Source: an uncultured Pelagibacteraceae bacterium | Lineage (GTDB): Bacteria > Pseudomonadota > Alphaproteobacteria > Pelagibacterales > Pelagibacteraceae | Direction of reading: 5' to 3' | NCBI GenBank assembly: GCA_902557155.1 | Contig: CACDYR010000001.1 | Span: 62,001 to 126,000 of the forward strand | DNA length: 64,000 bases | Shown here: positions 63,587 to 64,000 of the stretch, in pieces | How the letters are laid out: every line of letters starts with the position of its first letter | How positions within the stretch are numbered: position 1 is the first letter of the stretch | Notes under the pieces: model-generated | What the model saw: only the letters and a program-made list of their open reading frames with translations | Database searches by the model: none | Told to the model about the DNA's origin: nothing | Translations under genes and position numbers: made by a program

Positions 63587-64000
63587 GTAGAACAAAACAA
63601 GAACATGAAACTAACAATCCCTTATTATCTACATAAAGCAGGCGCTGGCTTTCCTTCCCCTGCTACTGATTATATCGAAGAAGATATTGATCTGAACATG
63701 CATTTAATAAGAAATGTTCCAGCAACTTTCATCATCAGAGTTCAAGGAAAATCCATGGTCGATGTTGGGATTAATGATGGTGACTTATTGGTAGTTGATA
63801 AAAGTTTAAAACCAAAAAACTTTTCAACAGTGATTGCAAATGTTCATGATGAGCTTGTGGTTAAAACTTTAGTTCAAGAAAGAGATAAAAAATTTTTAAC
63901 TTCTGGATCTAAAGAATTTTCTGACAGAATTTTAATTAACAAAGAACAAGATATTTTTATTTGGGGGGTTGTTACTTATGTCATCCATTCAACATACTAA
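63575..64000 (+). CDS. umuD: UmuD, LexA-like autoproteolytic subunit of DNA polymerase V
   Basis: A 141-aa S24 peptidase homologue. The sequence GAGFPSPATDYIEEDIDLNMHL matches UmuD (CGFPSPAADY). Numbered from this start, cleavage A24-G25, Ser60 (GKSMVD) and Lys97 (ELVVKTL) fall at the E. coli positions. An alternative ATG at 63605 (131 aa) sits just after a LexA-like site, so the true start is open. After damage, RecA would trigger its cleavage; umuC is expected just beyond the window. Confidence 0.9.
   Translation: MVYKVEQNKNMKLTIPYYLHKAGAGFPSPATDYIEEDIDLNMHLIRNVPATFIIRVQGKSMVDVGINDGDLLVVDKSLKPKNFSTVIANVHDELVVKTLVQERDKKFLTSGSKEFSDRILINKEQDIFIWGVVTYVIHSTY
63590..63604 (+). promoter_or_regulatory. 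Candidate LexA (SOS) operator at umuD
   Basis: GAAC-AAAACAA-GAAC is a perfect match to the alphaproteobacterial SOS box as read on this strand (GAAC-N7-GAAC). It ends one base before the ATG at 63605, and overlaps the predicted transcription start. The recA site shares the GAACAAAA half. Inferred to bind LexA. Confidence 0.6.

Overview
The window looks like a chromosomal segment from a streamlined marine alphaproteobacterium of the SAR11 clade (Pelagibacterales, 'Candidatus Pelagibacter'-like). The evidence is composition (very AT-rich, roughly 30% G+C by eye), extreme compaction, and gene content. Neighbouring genes overlap or lie within a few bases, no gap exceeds about 200 bases, and there are no IS elements, prophages, CRISPR arrays, tRNAs or rRNAs. 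Typical content includes a riboswitch-controlled glycine cleavage operon, a soluble NAD-type formate dehydrogenase, glutathione enzymes and many small permeases. About 69 protein genes are called.

Layout. 1-3.5 kb: pdxA end and rsmA, convergent with fabD-fabG-acpP-gmk. 3.6-10.6 kb: rpsF-rpsR-rplI-dnaB, an MMPL/RND exporter, cvpA-purF. 10.6-14.3 kb: an HD-domain protein, gshA, gshB and a DMT permease. 14.3-19.7 kb: an MFS carrier, a MOSC protein, a PhyH-type dioxygenase, two Gfo/Idh/MocA oxidoreductases and two small orphan genes. 19.7-22.9 kb (minus): DMT permease, creatinase, glycine amidinotransferase. 23-31 kb: mobA-moeA facing a NifU-like protein, an HPP protein, fdhD and the formate dehydrogenase genes. 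31-34 kb: SelO, a DAO-family flavoprotein, TspO. 34-38.6 kb: a lipid-modification cluster (SDR, DUF3833 lipoprotein, Cfa-like methyltransferase, DUF1365, FAD amine-oxidase-like protein). 38.6-43.1 kb: gcvT-gcvH-gcvP behind a tandem glycine riboswitch. 43.1-46.4 kb: a DMT permease and the three 5-oxoprolinase genes. 46.4-54.9 kb: TPR proteins, TerC, panB, gloA, guaA, guaB, rlmE, a glycosyltransferase, pssA, psd. 55-64 kb: icd, alaS, recA, tolC, glycerate kinase, GFA and VOC proteins, a small orphan, and umuD ending at the last base.

How the parts fit. A C1/glycine theme recurs: creatinase would release sarcosine, a DAO-family flavoprotein could demethylate it or a related amine, the Gcv system (switched on by glycine through the riboswitch) splits glycine, and formate dehydrogenase with its own cofactor genes oxidises formate. 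A glutathione theme links gshA/gshB, gloA, the GFA protein and 5-oxoprolinase. These links are inference from gene content.

Most notable observations: (1) a perfect 12-bp complement between the riboswitch inter-aptamer linker and the gcvT start codon, giving a ready mechanism for a glycine-ON translational switch; (2) a creatinase with its key catalytic positions conserved, in an operon with an amidinotransferase; (3) a Cfa-like enzyme that has lost three bicarbonate-site residues, in a furan-fatty-acid-like cluster; (4) an IMP dehydrogenase with its CBS module cleanly absent; (5) matching LexA-type sites at umuD and recA.
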